Source of the DNA: Tolypeutes matacus
Taxonomy: Eukaryota; Chordata; Mammalia; Cingulata; Chlamyphoridae
DNA: 64,000 nucleotides
Assembly: GCA_026826555.1 (NCBI GenBank)
Contig: JAKSZT010053764.1
Span: forward strand, 32,251,487 to 32,315,486
Direction of reading: 5' to 3'
Within the stretch, counting starts at the first letter, position 1. Each line of letters begins with the position of its first letter. The position numbers were made by a program, and so were the translations under genes. Positions 43,640 to 56,160 of this stretch are shown here, in pieces. The notes under the pieces were generated by a model that did not search any database, was not told the DNA's origin, and was given only the letters and a program-made list of their open reading frames with translations.

Positions 43640-44596
43640 ATAATTGTAGATATTATTTTTGGATGCTACATCAAAACTTGAAAATGGTAGTTTCTTTAAA
43701 ATTAGTTGCTATGTGGAATCTGAAATAATATCAGTGAACTTCTCTTTATTGCATTAAACTCCATTCATCTGTCTTGTGCTTTGAATGAAGCTTTTTACCC
43801 ATTCATGGTTTGGTGGCATCATGCATTGTTCATTTGGAAAATACTGGTTTAATCAATAATACAGATCTTCCAAATGTTGACACAGTTTATTATACAATAA
43901 AACTCACATTCATTAATATCATCACTGATCTTATTTGAAACATCTTTAAGTACTGGGAAGCTTTTAAGCTCATGGTGGTAAAACAAGTTTTCCAAAATTC
44001 TAATTTTCAGTTAAAAGTTCAAATTTTATCATTGGCAGAAAATACTGTTATTTGTTTTACTTCATATGACAGGCTCACTTTGTTCTCTTTTGATATAATA
44101 TCTTCCAATGCTCAGCTTCGAATAACTATGGCATGATAGTAATTCTTTGAAAAAGTAGGTAGTACAGATCACAACTCAAAGAATTGTCCATGTGCTTTTC
44201 TTTGATATAAATATCATATTTGGGTATGCAGCAGAAGTACTTTATGTATGCTTCCCACTTTGTCACATAGAATATTGAAAAGCTGTATATTCAAGAGTTA
44301 GGATATAATAAAAATAACAATTTTTCTTACTTCAAAGTGCCCCCACTTTATTTTCATTGTGGATGCATTCCAGAGAGGAATGTAGCGACTACTGTTTGGT
44401 CCTACTGCCCTGTTTATGCTAAAAGGAGAACTAAAACTTTACCACCATTGATTTTGTACCATCATACAAATGTCAACATAATGAACAAGACAAATAATGT
44501 CTTAGTATTATTATAAAATGCTCTTGACCTCTTTGGTTACCCTGAAAGTGTTTCAGGGACCCAAGATGTCAGAATAACACACATTGAGAACTGCTG
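43640..44596 (-). mobile_element. hAT (Charlie-like) transposon with transposase remnant
   Basis: Minus strand, ~950 bp. The terminal inverted repeat is at the right end (CATTGAGAACTGCTG, 44582-44596, complement CAGCAGTTCTCAATG). It is followed inward by GGGTCCCTGAAACACTTTCA. The body reads on the minus strand like the hAT transposase of the ZBED-related Charlie group (blocks around 43900-44250), but with many stops. The left end near 43640 is a truncation or deletion, since the second inverted repeat is missing. Same family as 17260/26372. Confidence 0.75.
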
Positions 44597-44849
44597 GACT
44601 AACAGTGTAACAGTCCTAAATATTGCATCATGTTACCACCTCCCAGCATTGTGTCTTGGTAGGGCAAATGGTAACTGATCAAACTGTCAGGCACCACATC
44701 AGCATTTATGTAGGACTGATGATTTAACTAAAACATACCAAATTGATCAAACAAACTCAATTCACTCACATTTCTCTTTGTTTTCTCAAATTTCTCATAT
44801 TTCACTGGTATTTGCACATCTACCAATCCAAATACGAGATGTGGCAGAT

Positions 44850-45190
44850 ATTGCTACACGTTCCCCAAATCTATTGCCACCTTTTCCTAGACAGCTTCTC
44901 TTGTGTTAGATTCACTGAGTTCCAGCCGATTTTAGTGCCACTTCCAGACCTGTCCCATCAAAATCCTCCATGCATGCTATTCGGTGCTCTTTCCCTACTA
45001 TGGCTAGATGTGGATCAGGACGATGTCCAATGAGATGGGGGAAGGCATCTTGGAATGATCACCTGGGGGAGAGCTGATGGCATCCCGAACATGCCTGATC
45101 ATCTATCTAGGATTTAAGAAAACAAGAAATACATTTCTATTTTGAGTCATCACATGTTTGGGTCTGTTTGTTATGGCAATTACCTCAACA
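44850..45190 (+). mobile_element. old LTR/MER-like relic
   Basis: The end AAGAAATACATTTCTATTTT followed by GAGTCATCACATGTTTGGGT and TTGTTATGGCAATTACC resembles the end of mammalian-wide LTR families ('aataaacttctattgtgttaagccactga...ttgttactgcag'). Upstream match is weaker. Family not fixed. Confidence 0.4.
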
Positions 45191-46180
45191 CTGGCTTGTA
45201 TAATAATAATCTTTTAATTAGAATTCATGGCGATTCATATCCCTTATTGACATGTAAATTTAAATAATAGTAAAAGGATAATGTTGCTAATAATTTCTTT
45301 TCACAAAGATATTCTGGAAAAGAGCATACCTTTCAAATTTATAGCAGATTCTCCTTTTATCCATTTAGCAAAGGATCTGTTTTCAAATTAATGGGCAATG
45401 CAAGGTGTAATGAGAAAAAACATTTGTCCCTTAATTATTTGGGGGAATATAGTACGGTATTATTGTTTTACGTATGTTTCCACCCTAAAATGACTAGCCT
45501 TGGATACCCATGGGGGTGTAGACAGGGAACTGAGCAGGAAATTGAAATTGTATTCCATGAAAGATACAATGAGAAAAGTAATTGAAAATAAAGTATTATA
45601 AATAGGATGACTCAGAATCTTGAAAACTACTTTCAAATAATGGATATAGTTTTTCAGGGGGAAGTAATTGAGTAGATTCCAAATTTAAAGTCGTTGGGGA
45701 ATTGGTTCTTCCCCTAATTACTGATCCTTCTCCTTCATGTGTGAATATGAAGCTAATTCCCCTAGTGTCAGTTAGATAGAGATGCAATTACAAAAATAAT
45801 GGATGAGATTCAGGACATTATTAAAGTTTTCCACTTTCCTCTTATTTGTATTCAGTGCAAGTCAGTATTTTAGGAAAATCACTGGGCTATTTTTATAAAC
45901 ATTATTGTATATCATAGCATGTGCTACCTGATATATGTCAAATTCAATTATGTCTTTTCCATTGATTCCACAGTGATTGTTTCCTATTTTGGCTATCTGC
46001 AGTGATGAATTTTCTGATTATTTCACCAATTTTTAGACATCTGAATTGAATTTCTTATTAAGCTTTTAAAAAACTTCTGAGGACACATATACATTCATTC
46101 ATGAATTAATTTGACAAACATTTGAGTGTATACTCCTGTTTACGGAACTCACAATACAATGGGGGAACTAACATATTGTA
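45191..46180. other. AT-rich single-copy sequence
   Basis: No gene or clear repeat recognised. Confidence 0.45.
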
Positions 46181-46184
46181 GTGG

Positions 46185-46560
46185 TCAACTTAGACTAGGT
46201 TATGCCACAGTAACAAACAATCCCCCACGTCTCAGTGGCTAAAGACAAAATTTACTTCTCATTCAAGCTTCACATCCAAGCCAAGTCAGGAAGGGACTGT
46301 GCTTATCATGTACCCAGGGACCCAGCCCTTGGGGGCTTCATCTCATCATGTGATCTCCCCAGGGTAACTGTGACTAGGGAAAGGAATGTGGTTAATTGCA
46401 CACAGATGTTTAAAGCTTCTGCCCAGAAGTATCACATCATTTTTGCCCACATTTTATTGTCCAAAGCAAGTTACAAGAGTATACCTAAGGAAGAGTAGGA
46501 AGGCCAATCTTACCTTGTACCCTGGAGGCAAGAGAAAATGGAATGGACATATATAATGAC
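46185..46560 (+). mobile_element. ancient mammalian interspersed repeat (LTR/MER-like)
   Basis: GCCACAGTAACAAACAATCC, ACGTCTCAGTGGCTAAAGAC, TTCTGCCCAGAAGTATCACA and TTGTCCAAAGCAAGTTACAA follow a recognisable mammalian-wide repeat ('gcagtaacaaacaaccccaaatctcagtggctta...ggccaaagcaagtcacatgg'). Related in layout to 15428-15900. Name not fixed. Confidence 0.55.
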
Positions 46561-46739
46561 ATATAGATAATTACAATGCAGAACAAGGGAAGAGACAAAC
46601 CAAGCTCTAGGAGATGTGATATGATCGTGTTAGGATGAAGGTTTGCATAGGATACTGATCAGTACAAGGGTGGACAAGCCTTCAATTAGGGCATGGGTCT
46701 GAGTAAGAGGCAGCTGAAAGATCTCTTCCCTAAAGAAGA

Positions 46740-46920
46740 TTCCCTGTACCCCTAGACTTGATCAAGTCTTCCCTGTACTTTCCTCTCTGCATTCTGCATT
46801 TCTCCTTCATAGTGCTTTTTTGCTTGATATTCAACTCCCCTGTTAGACTTTAATGTCCATGAGGTTAGGGACTGTCTTTTCTTTCATGGCCATGGCCAAG
46901 AAATGTTTGTTGAATGAAAT
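46740..46920 (+). mobile_element. L2 3' end
   Basis: GATCAAGTCTTCCCTGTACT, GTTAGACTTTAATGTCCATG, GGTTAGGGACTGTCTTTTCT and AATGTTTGTTGAATGAAAT follow the L2 3' UTR. Confidence 0.75.
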
Positions 46921-48150
46921 CATGGCCTGGCACAGAGGAGATACACAAAACTGTTGAATGAAAGCATTGGAGGAGCTGAATTTTTAATAGAAACTCAGAG
47001 TTGTCCCAAGGGAGGAAGGAGGGAGAAGAGACACTTACAGGTCAGGGGTCATCCTATTCAGAGGCACAGATATATTAGAGAGGCCTGTTTGAGAAAGGAA
47101 AGGGCAAAGCTTGCGGATAGCTTGTTCCTAAGAAGGGGATTTTTTACTCAGGCATAGCTTAATTGCCTTTTTGAGAGTAAGTGAGCCGGTATTCCACTTG
47201 TAAAGCACTCTGGCTTCTCACCCCCCTTTTCCTCTAGTCTTGCTGCTTGGATGAGTCGAGACCACCAGCTGGGTGAAGTTTCTATATTGTGGAGAAATGT
47301 CCACAAGGGGTGACAACCAGGCCACCAACCTCATTTTCACTTGTGTTTCAAGCCCCAGCTTTAACCTTTCTCCAGAGAAGTAGGTAATGAATTAACACCT
47401 CAAACCACTCCACCAGCTCCCAGGATCTGGTGCTATCTGTTGTCCCTAGGTCTGTGGGACCTCTGATAATTGCCTCTGATAATCACAGCCCAGGAGATTG
47501 TTTCAGACAGAAGGAAGGGGGCTGTCATACAAATGGAGCTGTTTTCTCGGGGTCCACATCTCTTTTTTGTAAAGGTCCCTCTTCTTTTACAATCAAAAGG
47601 GCAATTTTATTCCAATTCCAGAGGAGCTGGGCTCTTCCCTTGCTTCCAAATCCCCCAGCAACCCACCAAATTATTAGGCTTTTGCTGATGAGTAAATTCC
47701 TGGGCAGCTTTGCTGGGGTTTAGCCGCAGCATTTCTCCAGGGTGAGTGCTGCTGATTCTCGGTCAGATCTCTTAAATCAAGGCTTAGCATTTGTGAGAAG
47801 AAAACTGAGTGTTTGATCCGGGGGATGTTCACTTACATCAGAACTGAACTGATCAAACGGAGGCAGATGGCAGGCCTTGTCTCTGCCCCTCAAGCACCTG
47901 CCCTGGCTAACTCACAAAGACAGTCAATGTCTCCAGCTCAAAGGTGCGGTCTGGGGATGCTACTGAATATTTCATCTGATGTGGGGATGGAATGGTTTTT
48001 TTTTTTACAACTTATGATGGTTAAATTAAACAGGCTCCCTACATATATATTTTATTCATTGCTGCATGCTTACTTTTGCCCAAAACGAAAAGAGTAGTAA
48101 CAACACTGGACTCTACCTCAATCTGCCCTCCTGGGATACCAATAGCTTAT
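46921..48150. other. single-copy intergenic sequence
   Basis: Repeat-poor and somewhat GC-richer around 47240-47960. No gene recognised; frames at 46954, 47430 and 47813 lack known domains. Confidence 0.45.
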
Positions 48151-48154
48151 ACCT

Positions 48155-48290
48155 GCACTGGTAGCCCCTAGTCACACGTGGCTATTTAAATTAATTAAAT
48201 AAAATTAATAGTTCAGTCCCTGAGTTTCACTGACCACATTTCAAGTGTTCAGTAGCCAGGTGTGGCTAGAGCTACTGTATTGAACAGTGC
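48155..48290. mobile_element. DNA-transposon relic with inverted repeats
   Basis: ACTGGTAGCCCCTAGTCACA at 48158 and AGTAGCCAGGTGTGGCTAGA (about 48251) are inverted relative to each other (TAGCCAC/GTGGCTA words). An AT-rich centre (AATTAATTAAATAAAATTAA) lies between. This matches the layout of a small mammalian MER-type non-autonomous DNA transposon. Confidence 0.55.
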
Positions 48291-50540
48291 AAATGTAACA
48301 CATTTTCCTCCTTGCAGAAAGTTCTGGATTAAACTGTTGTTCTCCAAAGTGAGAAGACAGTAAGAAGAGAATGTCAGACTTCTATTTATTCCATCTATTT
48401 CTGGACAGTGGATTTTGAAATAGTTTACTATCAGGAAGACTACTCTCAGCTCGGAGAGGGAGCACTCTTGGGATTGATACCTGGAGAGGAAGTGAAGGAA
48501 GGAGGATGGGGGAGGAGGAAATGGACAGGTTGAGCTGTGGAACAGTTACAATAAACACTTCAGCTGACACACAGGGAACTCTGCAGTTGGGAAGGCCTTC
48601 CAGAGTGATCCTGAGTTCCTGGGAGGAGGCCAGTCCTTAGATGCAGGCTGCCTTGAGAAGGGGTGTGACTCCGGGCAAGGAGGTGCTCTCCAGCTGAAAG
48701 CAAATTCCAGCAGCTGGGGAAAAAGTCTTTCAGTCTTGAATGGAGGGTCTGGGCGGCATGTCAGAGCATCCAGGCCATTTGGTTTCCTTGCATTCATTTT
48801 AGAATGTTCAAAACTCCTTAACACAGTGGTAAACGCATCTTATTTATAAATGAATAGATGAACATATAATGGGGCTCATGCTAAATATAATTTTGTTCAT
48901 CGGTATGCCCAGCCAAAAAGCTTGGAAGTCAACTGGTCTAGACTTTGGGTTGAAATCCAGATTTTTACACTTGAATGTTTACAACAACACTCTCTGCAAA
49001 AGGGGGCGGTGGGTGGGTGGGTAGAGGAGGGGCTGCTTGGTCTAATCCAATCAGCAGGCTAATTTGTTTGGTCAGAAAAGCATTTGATTTTTTAAATCAT
49101 ATGTGAATGACTTTAGGCTGTGTCCTGCTCCAGTTGGCTGTAGCTCAGCAATTCTCGTGTTTGCATTTCCTGTTTGAACCCTGGAGGCATTTGAGTTGGC
49201 AAACCCTGTCCTGCATAGTAATAGAGGGGAACACAGAGGGTGTCAGATGCTGGAAACTGTGAGAGAAAAGAAAAAGAAAAATTGTAGGGGAGAGGAAGGA
49301 GCCCAGAGCCAAGGAAAGAGAGTAAGTAAGAAAAGTTATGGAGTGTGGCTGGTCTCTTTTTTGAGATTAATTCCTGCCTATCCCTCTCTGGTGTGTAAAG
49401 AGGTAAAGCTGAAGAAAATTCCTAGAGATTAGAGACCCATGCCTTTCTGGGAAGGAGAAGGGAACTTATTCAGCATCTATTTCTTTTATATCGTAGGCAA
49501 TTGATTGGGTAGTTTACATATATAAATATCATTTAATTTTCTTAAGTATTCATTGAGGTTGGTATAGGATTTACGGGGTAGGATAAATGACTTTACCAGT
49601 AAAAATGAAGTGGTGGTTGGGCTTCTACTGAAGAAGCCTTGCAAAATTTTTTCACTGTTGGAAACCTGTGTTTTGATCTTAATACTTTGGCTCTCTCAGA
49701 TTTTAGTGCAGAGAAATGTATACGCCAGGGACCACAAACCCATGTGTCTGCCAGAGCTTGCTTGGTAGGCAATGCCCGTGGGTGAAGCCAGTCCAGTATG
49801 AGACAATAAAGAGTAGTGGAGACTGTGGTAATGTGGAGGGTCCATGATTCCTGTGAAGGAGGTGGCTGCTTGTGGCCAAAGAGGCCCATAGACCCAGTGT
49901 TATCAAATCTCTCAGTTTTCAAGGGATATGGTATGTAGGTGAATGTAGGAGTTGTAGGTGAAATCTGGTGATATTTAGATGTTGGCGTTCAATTATAAAA
50001 ATATTATGGGTCAAAAGAAACAAAATCTGGAGCTGTAAGTGAATTTCTGAGTCGGAAGGGCCCCTGATTTTGGGAAGACGTGTGGCATTTTTACAGAGCA
50101 GGCCTCCTGCTGACTGGGACCCCTACCCAATCATAAGAAAGCAGGAGCTCAGGCTTGGGAATCTGGGGACACATTCATATCCTGCTGCCTTTCAGAGGAT
50201 GCTTATACAGAGGATATCTATTCAGAAAATGTCATGGACTTGTGAAATACCAGAGACCTGGCCAGCAGGGCAACACTTAACAGGGGAGGCCTGAAACCTC
50301 ACTTCCAAAGTCAAGAGAAGCTTGCAGACAGTTGTTGGAGCCCCTATTACTGGGGCTATTTCCTGGCTGCTGCTTCAGCTGGTTTCGGAAAACGAGGCTG
50401 GCTTCAGCCTTCAAATATAGCCTTTGATGTACTTCTGTAGACTCCTTGGATATTCCTGCAGACTTGCAAACTAATGACAGAAATGTCCCTTTCTTACCAC
50501 TTGTTAACACAATGCATTTAGTCATTAGCGATCCCTACTA
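48291..50540. other. single-copy intergenic sequence
   Basis: No gene recognised. 49040-49200 is repeat-free with ATTTGATTTTTTAAATCATA (palindromic) and GTGTTTGCATTTCCTGTTTG. Frames on both strands lack known domains. Confidence 0.45.
49002..49021 (+). promoter_or_regulatory. G-quadruplex motif
   Basis: GGGGGCGGTGGGTGGGTGGG has four G-runs of at least three separated by loops of one to four bases, a canonical quadruplex pattern on the plus strand. It stands alone in an otherwise ordinary stretch. Confidence 0.7.
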
Positions 50541-51234
50541 TTTTTTTTTTAATTAGAGAAGTTGTGGGTTTACAGAACAATCATGCATAAAATACAGGGT
50601 TCCTGTACACCACCCCACCACCAACATATTGCATTGGTGTGAAACATTTGTTACTATTGATGACATTAGTATAATATAACTGATGATATCAGTATAATTG
50701 TAGTATTTTTTTAAACACTAGTTACCTTTGTTACCATTGATGAAAATTATTAAAATAGTTATATCATCCATTATTTTTTTCCCACATAATATCCTGCTAT
50801 TACTACCTTGTATTAGTATTGTACATTTATTATAATTCATGAAACAACACTTGTACTCTTAACTATAGTCCATTGTCTACAATAGGGTTCAATGTTGCAC
50901 AGTCCTATGCTTTATCTTTTAATTTTTATTCTTGTAATATATACATCCTAAAATTCCTCTTTTAACTGCATTCACATGTATAATTCAGTGTTGTTAATTA
51001 CACTCACTATAATGTGCTACCATCACCACTATCCATTTCCAAAACTTTACAAATCAACCAAAATAGATATTCTGTACAAAGTAAGCATTAACTCCCCATT
51101 CTCTATTCTCAGCCCTGCCCCTGGTAACCAATATTCTAGATTCTTACTCTGAGTGTGCTTATTCAAAGTATGTCATATCAGCGAGATCATACAATATTTG
51201 TTCTTTTGTGTCTAGCTTATTTCACTCAGCATAA

Positions 51235-54200
51235 TGCCCTCAGGGTTCATCCATGTTGATGCATGTATCAGGACTTCATTCCTTTTTACAGCTGAATAAT
51301 ATTCCATTGTATGGATATACTACATTTGTTTATCCATTCATCGGTTGATGGACAATTGGTTTGCTTCGATCTCATGGCAATTGTGAATAATGCTGCTATG
51401 AACATCGGTGTGCAAATATCCAAGTTCCTGCTTTCAATCCTTTTGGGTATATACTTAGTAGTGGGGTTACTGAGTCATATGGTATTTCTATTCTTAGCTT
51501 TCTGAGGAGCTACCAAACTGGCTTCCATGGCATCTGCATCACTTTACATAACTGCAACAATTACTGAGTGTTCCTGTTTCTCCACATCCTCTCCAACACT
51601 TGTCATTTTGTTTTTCTTCTTTTAAATGGTGGTCATTCTAGTAGATGTGAAATAATATCTAATTGTGTGTGTGTGTGTTTTAGGAGGTACTGGGGATTGA
51701 ACCCAGGATGTCATACATGGGAAGCAGGCACTCAACCATTTGAGCTACATCCACTCCTCTCTAACTGTGGTTTTGATTTGCATTTCCCAAACAGCTAGTG
51801 ATGCTGAACATCTTTTCATGTGCTTTTTAGCCATTTGTATATCTTTGGAGAAATGACTATTCAAGTCTTTTGCCCATTTTAAAAATTGGTTTGTTTGTCT
51901 TTTTATTGTTGAGCTGCAGGATTTCTTTATATGTTCTGGATGTAAAAATCTTATTGGATATGTAGTTTCCAAATATTTTCTCCCATTGAATAGTTTGTAT
52001 TTTCACTTTCTTCACAAAGTCCTTTGAGGCACAAAAGTATTTAGTTTGGAGGAGGCTCCATTTATTTATTTTTTTCTTTTAGTGTTTGTGCTTTGAGTGC
52101 AAAGTCCAAGAAACCATTACCTATCATAAGATAATGAAGATACTTCCCTACATTTTCTTCTAGGAGTTTTAAAGTCCTGGCCCTTATATTTAGGTCTTTG
52201 GTTCATTCTGAGTTAATTTTTGTATATTATATGAAATAGGGGTCCTCTTTCATTCCTTTGCATGTGGATATCCAGTTCTCCCAGCACCATTGTTGAGACT
52301 ACTTCATAGTTGATTGGACTTGGCAGTCTTGTAAAAAATCACTCGACCATAGATGTGAGGGTCTATTTCTGAATTCTCAGTTTTATCCCATTGGTCAATA
52401 TATCTATCCTTGTGTCAGGACCATGCTTTTTAATATGCTTTAGAGTCAGGAAGTAAGAGTCCTTCAACTTTGTTCTTCTTTTTCAAGATATTTTTGGCTA
52501 TTCTGGGTCCCTTACCCTTCCAAATAAATTTGATAATTAACTTTTCCATTTCCGCAGAGTAGGTTGTTGGAAATTTTCATTGGGACTGCATTGAATCTCT
52601 AAATCAATTTGGGTTAGACTTAACATCTTAATGATATTTAGTCTTCCAACACATGAACATGGAATGTCTTTCCATTTGTTTAGTTCTTCTTTGATTTATT
52701 TTAGCAGTTTTTTGTCATTTTCTGTGTACAAGTCCTGTATTCTTGGTTAAAATTATTCCCAGATATTTGCTTCTCTTAGCTACTATTGTAAATGGATTTT
52801 TTTTTTTTTATTTCCTCCTCAGATTTCTCATTACTAGTCTATAACAACATTAATGATTTTTGGTTTTTGATATTGTATCCTGCCCCTTTGCCAAACTTAT
52901 TTATTAGCTCTAGCAACTCTGTTGTCGATTTTTTTGGGACTTTCTATATATAGGATCATGTCATCTGCAAATAGTGAAGGTTTTACTTCTTCCTTTCCAA
53001 TTTGGATGCCTGCTGTTTCTTTTTCTTGCCTAACTGCTCTGGCTAGGACTTCTAGCACAATGTTGAATATGAGTGGTGACAGTGGGCATTCTTGTCTTGT
53101 TCCAGATCTTAGAGGGAAAGTATTCAGTCTTTCCCCACTGAGTATGATGTTAACTCTGTGTTTTTCATATATGCCCTTTATCATGTTGAGGAAGCTTTCT
53201 TCTCTTCCCATTTTTCAAAGTTTTTTTTTATCAAGAAGGGATGCTGGATTTTGTCAAATGCCTTTTCTGCATCAATTGAGATGATCATGTGGTAGCTCCC
53301 TTTCATTTTATTAATATTGTATATTACATTAACTGATTTTCCTGTGTTGAACCACCCATGAATACCTGGGATAAAACCCACTTGATCATGCCGTATAATT
53401 ATTTTAATGTGCTGTTGGATTCGATTTGCAAGTATTTTGTTGAGGATTTTTGCATCTATATTCATAAGAGAAATTGGTCTATAATTTTCTTATATCTTGA
53501 TCTGGCTTTGGCTTTAGGGTGATGTTGGCCCTTAAATTGAGTCAGGTAGTTTTCCTTCCTCTTCAATTTTTTGGAAGAGTTTGAGCAGGATTGGTATCAA
53601 TTCTTCTGGAATGATTGGTAAAATTCACCTGTGGATCCTTCTGGTCTGGGGCTTTTCCTTGTTGGGAGTTTTTTGATGATTGATTCAATCTTTTTACTTG
53701 TAATTTGTCTGTTGAGGTCTTCTATTTCATCTAGGTTCATTGTAAGTTGTTCGTGTATTTCTAGGAATTTGTCCCTTTTGTCTATGTTGTCTAGTTTGTT
53801 GGTGTATAGCTGTTCATGGAATTCTTGCATGATCCTTTTTGTTTTTCTGGGGTCAGTGGTAATGTCCTCCCTCTCATTTCTTATTTTATTTGTGTCTTCT
53901 TTCTTTTTTTCTTTGTTAGTCTAGCTAAGGGTTTGTCAATTTTATTCATCTTCTCAATGAACCAACTTCTGGTTTTATTAATTTGCTCTGTTTTAAATTC
54001 TCAGTTTGATTTATTTCTGCTCTAAACTTTATTTCTTACCTTCTGCTTGCTTTGGGATTAGTTTGCTGTTCTTTTTCTAGTTCCTCCTGGTGTAGAGTTA
54101 GGTCTTTGATTTTAGTTCTTTCTTAATTTTTATTGTGTTTAGGGCTATAATTTTCCCTCTAGCACTGCCTTCATTGCATCTCATAAGTTTTGATATGTTG

Positions 54201-54960
54201 TGTTCTCGTTTGCATTTGTCTTGAGAGATTTACTGATTTCTCTTGCAATTTCTTCTTTGACCCACTGATTGTTTAAGAGTGTGTTGTTTAACTTCCACAT
54301 ATTTGTTAATATCTCAGTTCCCTGCATGTTATTGATTTCCAGCTTCATTCCATTATGGTCAGAGAAAGTGCTTTGTATAATTTCAATCTTTCAGAATTTA
54401 TTGAGAATTGTTTCGTGGCCCAACATGTGGTTTATCCTGGAGGATGATCCATGTGCATTTGAGAAGAATATATTTCCTGCTGTTTTCAGTTACAGTGTTC
54501 TGTATATGTCTGTTAGGTACAGGTCATTTATCATATTATTCAAGTTCTCTGTTTCTTTATTGATCCTCTGTCTAGATGTTCTGTCTCTTGATTACAGTGG
54601 TATATTGAAGTCTCCAGCTATGGTAGAGACATGTATTTCTCAAATTTTTGCCAGTGTTTGCCTTATACAGTTTGGGGCACCATGGTTAGGTACATAAACG
54701 TTGATTACTTGTTCTTGGTGGATTGCCCCTTTCATTAATATATAGCATCCTTCTTTATCTCTTATAACAGTTTTGCATTTAAAGTCTATTTTGGCTGATA
54801 TTAACATAGCTCTTTTTTGCTTACTGTATGCATGGCATATCTTTTTCTAACCTTTCACTTTCAACCCATTTGTGTCTTTGGGTTGAAGGTTGATCTCTTG
54901 TAGACAACCTATAGATGGATCATATATATATATATCCATTCTGTCAATCTTTGTCTTTTG
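51235..54960 (-). pseudogene. L1-B ORF2, broken
   Basis: RT region is well preserved: [18 protein letters not shown] and FADDMILY are encoded at 52897-53130 with the catalytic Asp-Asp at 52960-52965. [15 protein letters not shown] and [14 protein letters not shown] lie at 53181-53465. RKSPRPEGSTGEFYQ is near 53640. The endonuclease region upstream (54150-54960) is recognisable but shifted. Stops, frameshifts and the SINE at 51668 inactivate it. Confidence 0.87.
51668..51759 (-). mobile_element. tRNA-Ala-derived SINE in L1-B
   Basis: Reversed SINE: GGTACTGGGGATTGAACCCA and CACTCAACCATTTGAGCTAC. TSD TCTAATTGTG/TCTAACTGTG is at 51658-51667 and 51760-51769. The left tail is (GT)n rather than T-rich. 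Confidence 0.9.
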
Positions 54961-54999
54961 GGGAGTTTAATCCATTAACATTTAATGTTATTACTGTAA

Positions 55000-56160
55000 G
55001 AGCTGTACTTACTTAAGCCATTTTATCCTTTGGTTTTTATGTCATATCTTCTTTTGTCTCTCTTTTTACCCTTTTAGTTACCCTTACTGATAATCTTCAT
55101 TTCTTTACTCTACTCCAAGCATCTCTCTCCTATCTTTTCCTTTCAGCCTATAGAATTCCCTTTATTGTTTTTGTAGGGCAGATTTCTTGTTGTTGAACTC
55201 TCTCAATTTCTGTTTATCTTTGACTATTTTAAACTCACTTTCATTTTTGAATGACAGTTTTGCTGGATAAAGAATTTTTGGCTGGCAGCTTTTTTCTTTC
55301 TTAAGTATATCATACCACTCCCTTCTTACCTCCATGGTTTCTGATGAGAAATTGGCACTTAGTCATATTGCAGATCCCTAGTATGTGACTAGATTACTAG
55401 AATAGAATCACTTCTCAATTGTTGCTTTCAGAATTCTTTATCTTTGACATTTGACATTCTGATTAGTATGTATCTTTGTGTATGTCTATTAGGATTTATT
55501 CTCTTGGGAGGATGTTGTGCTTCTTAGACATGTATATTTATGTCTTTCATATGAGTTGGGAAATTTTAGGCCATTATTTCCTCAAATATTCTTTCTGCCC
55601 TATTCCCTTTTCCCCTTCTGGAAAGCCATTAAATACATTTTTGCACATTGTGGTGTCATTCAACTCTCTGAGAACCCTGCTCAAATTTTCCATTCTTTCC
55701 TCTATCTGTTCTTTGTCTGTAAGATTTTGATTGTCCTGTCTTCTAGTTCACTGATTCTTTTTTCTGATTGTTCAAATTTGCTGTTTTATGCCTTTAGTGT
55801 ATTTTTTTGGGGGGGAGGTACCGGGTATTGAACCCAGGACCTTGTACATATGAAGCAGGTGCTCAACCACTGAGCTACATCTGCTTCCCTCTAGTGTATT
55901 TTCAATCCCTTCTATTTTGCCTTCCTATCCCATACTTTCAATTATTTCCTTTTATACTTTCAAATTCTTCTTTATGCTCACACAGTGTTTCCTAAATATC
56001 CTTTAGCTCTTTAGTCATATTTTCCTTCATCTCCTTAAATTGATTTAGGAGATTTATTTGAACATCTTTAATTAGTTAATCCAAATTCTGAGTCTCTTCT
56101 GAAGTTTTAATTTGTACCCTTGTCTGAGCTATATCTTCCTGTTTCTTAGTGTAGCATGTA
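55000..56160 (-). pseudogene. L1-B ORF1, broken
   Basis: Aligned by position and order with L1-A ORF1. The complement of CATTTGACATTCTGATTAGT (about 55448), of CTCAAATATTCTTTCTGCCC (about 55581) and of AGGAGATTTATTTGAACATC (about 56047) all have counterparts in L1-A. No long frame survives. A SINE at 55806 splits it. Confidence 0.7.
55806..55891 (-). mobile_element. tRNA-Ala-derived SINE in L1-B ORF1
   Basis: Reversed SINE: GGTACCGGGTATTGAACCCA and GCTCAACCACTGAGCTACAT, with a G-rich left end. An 11-bp TSD TAGTGTATTTT flanks it (55795-55805 and 55892-55902). Confidence 0.92.
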
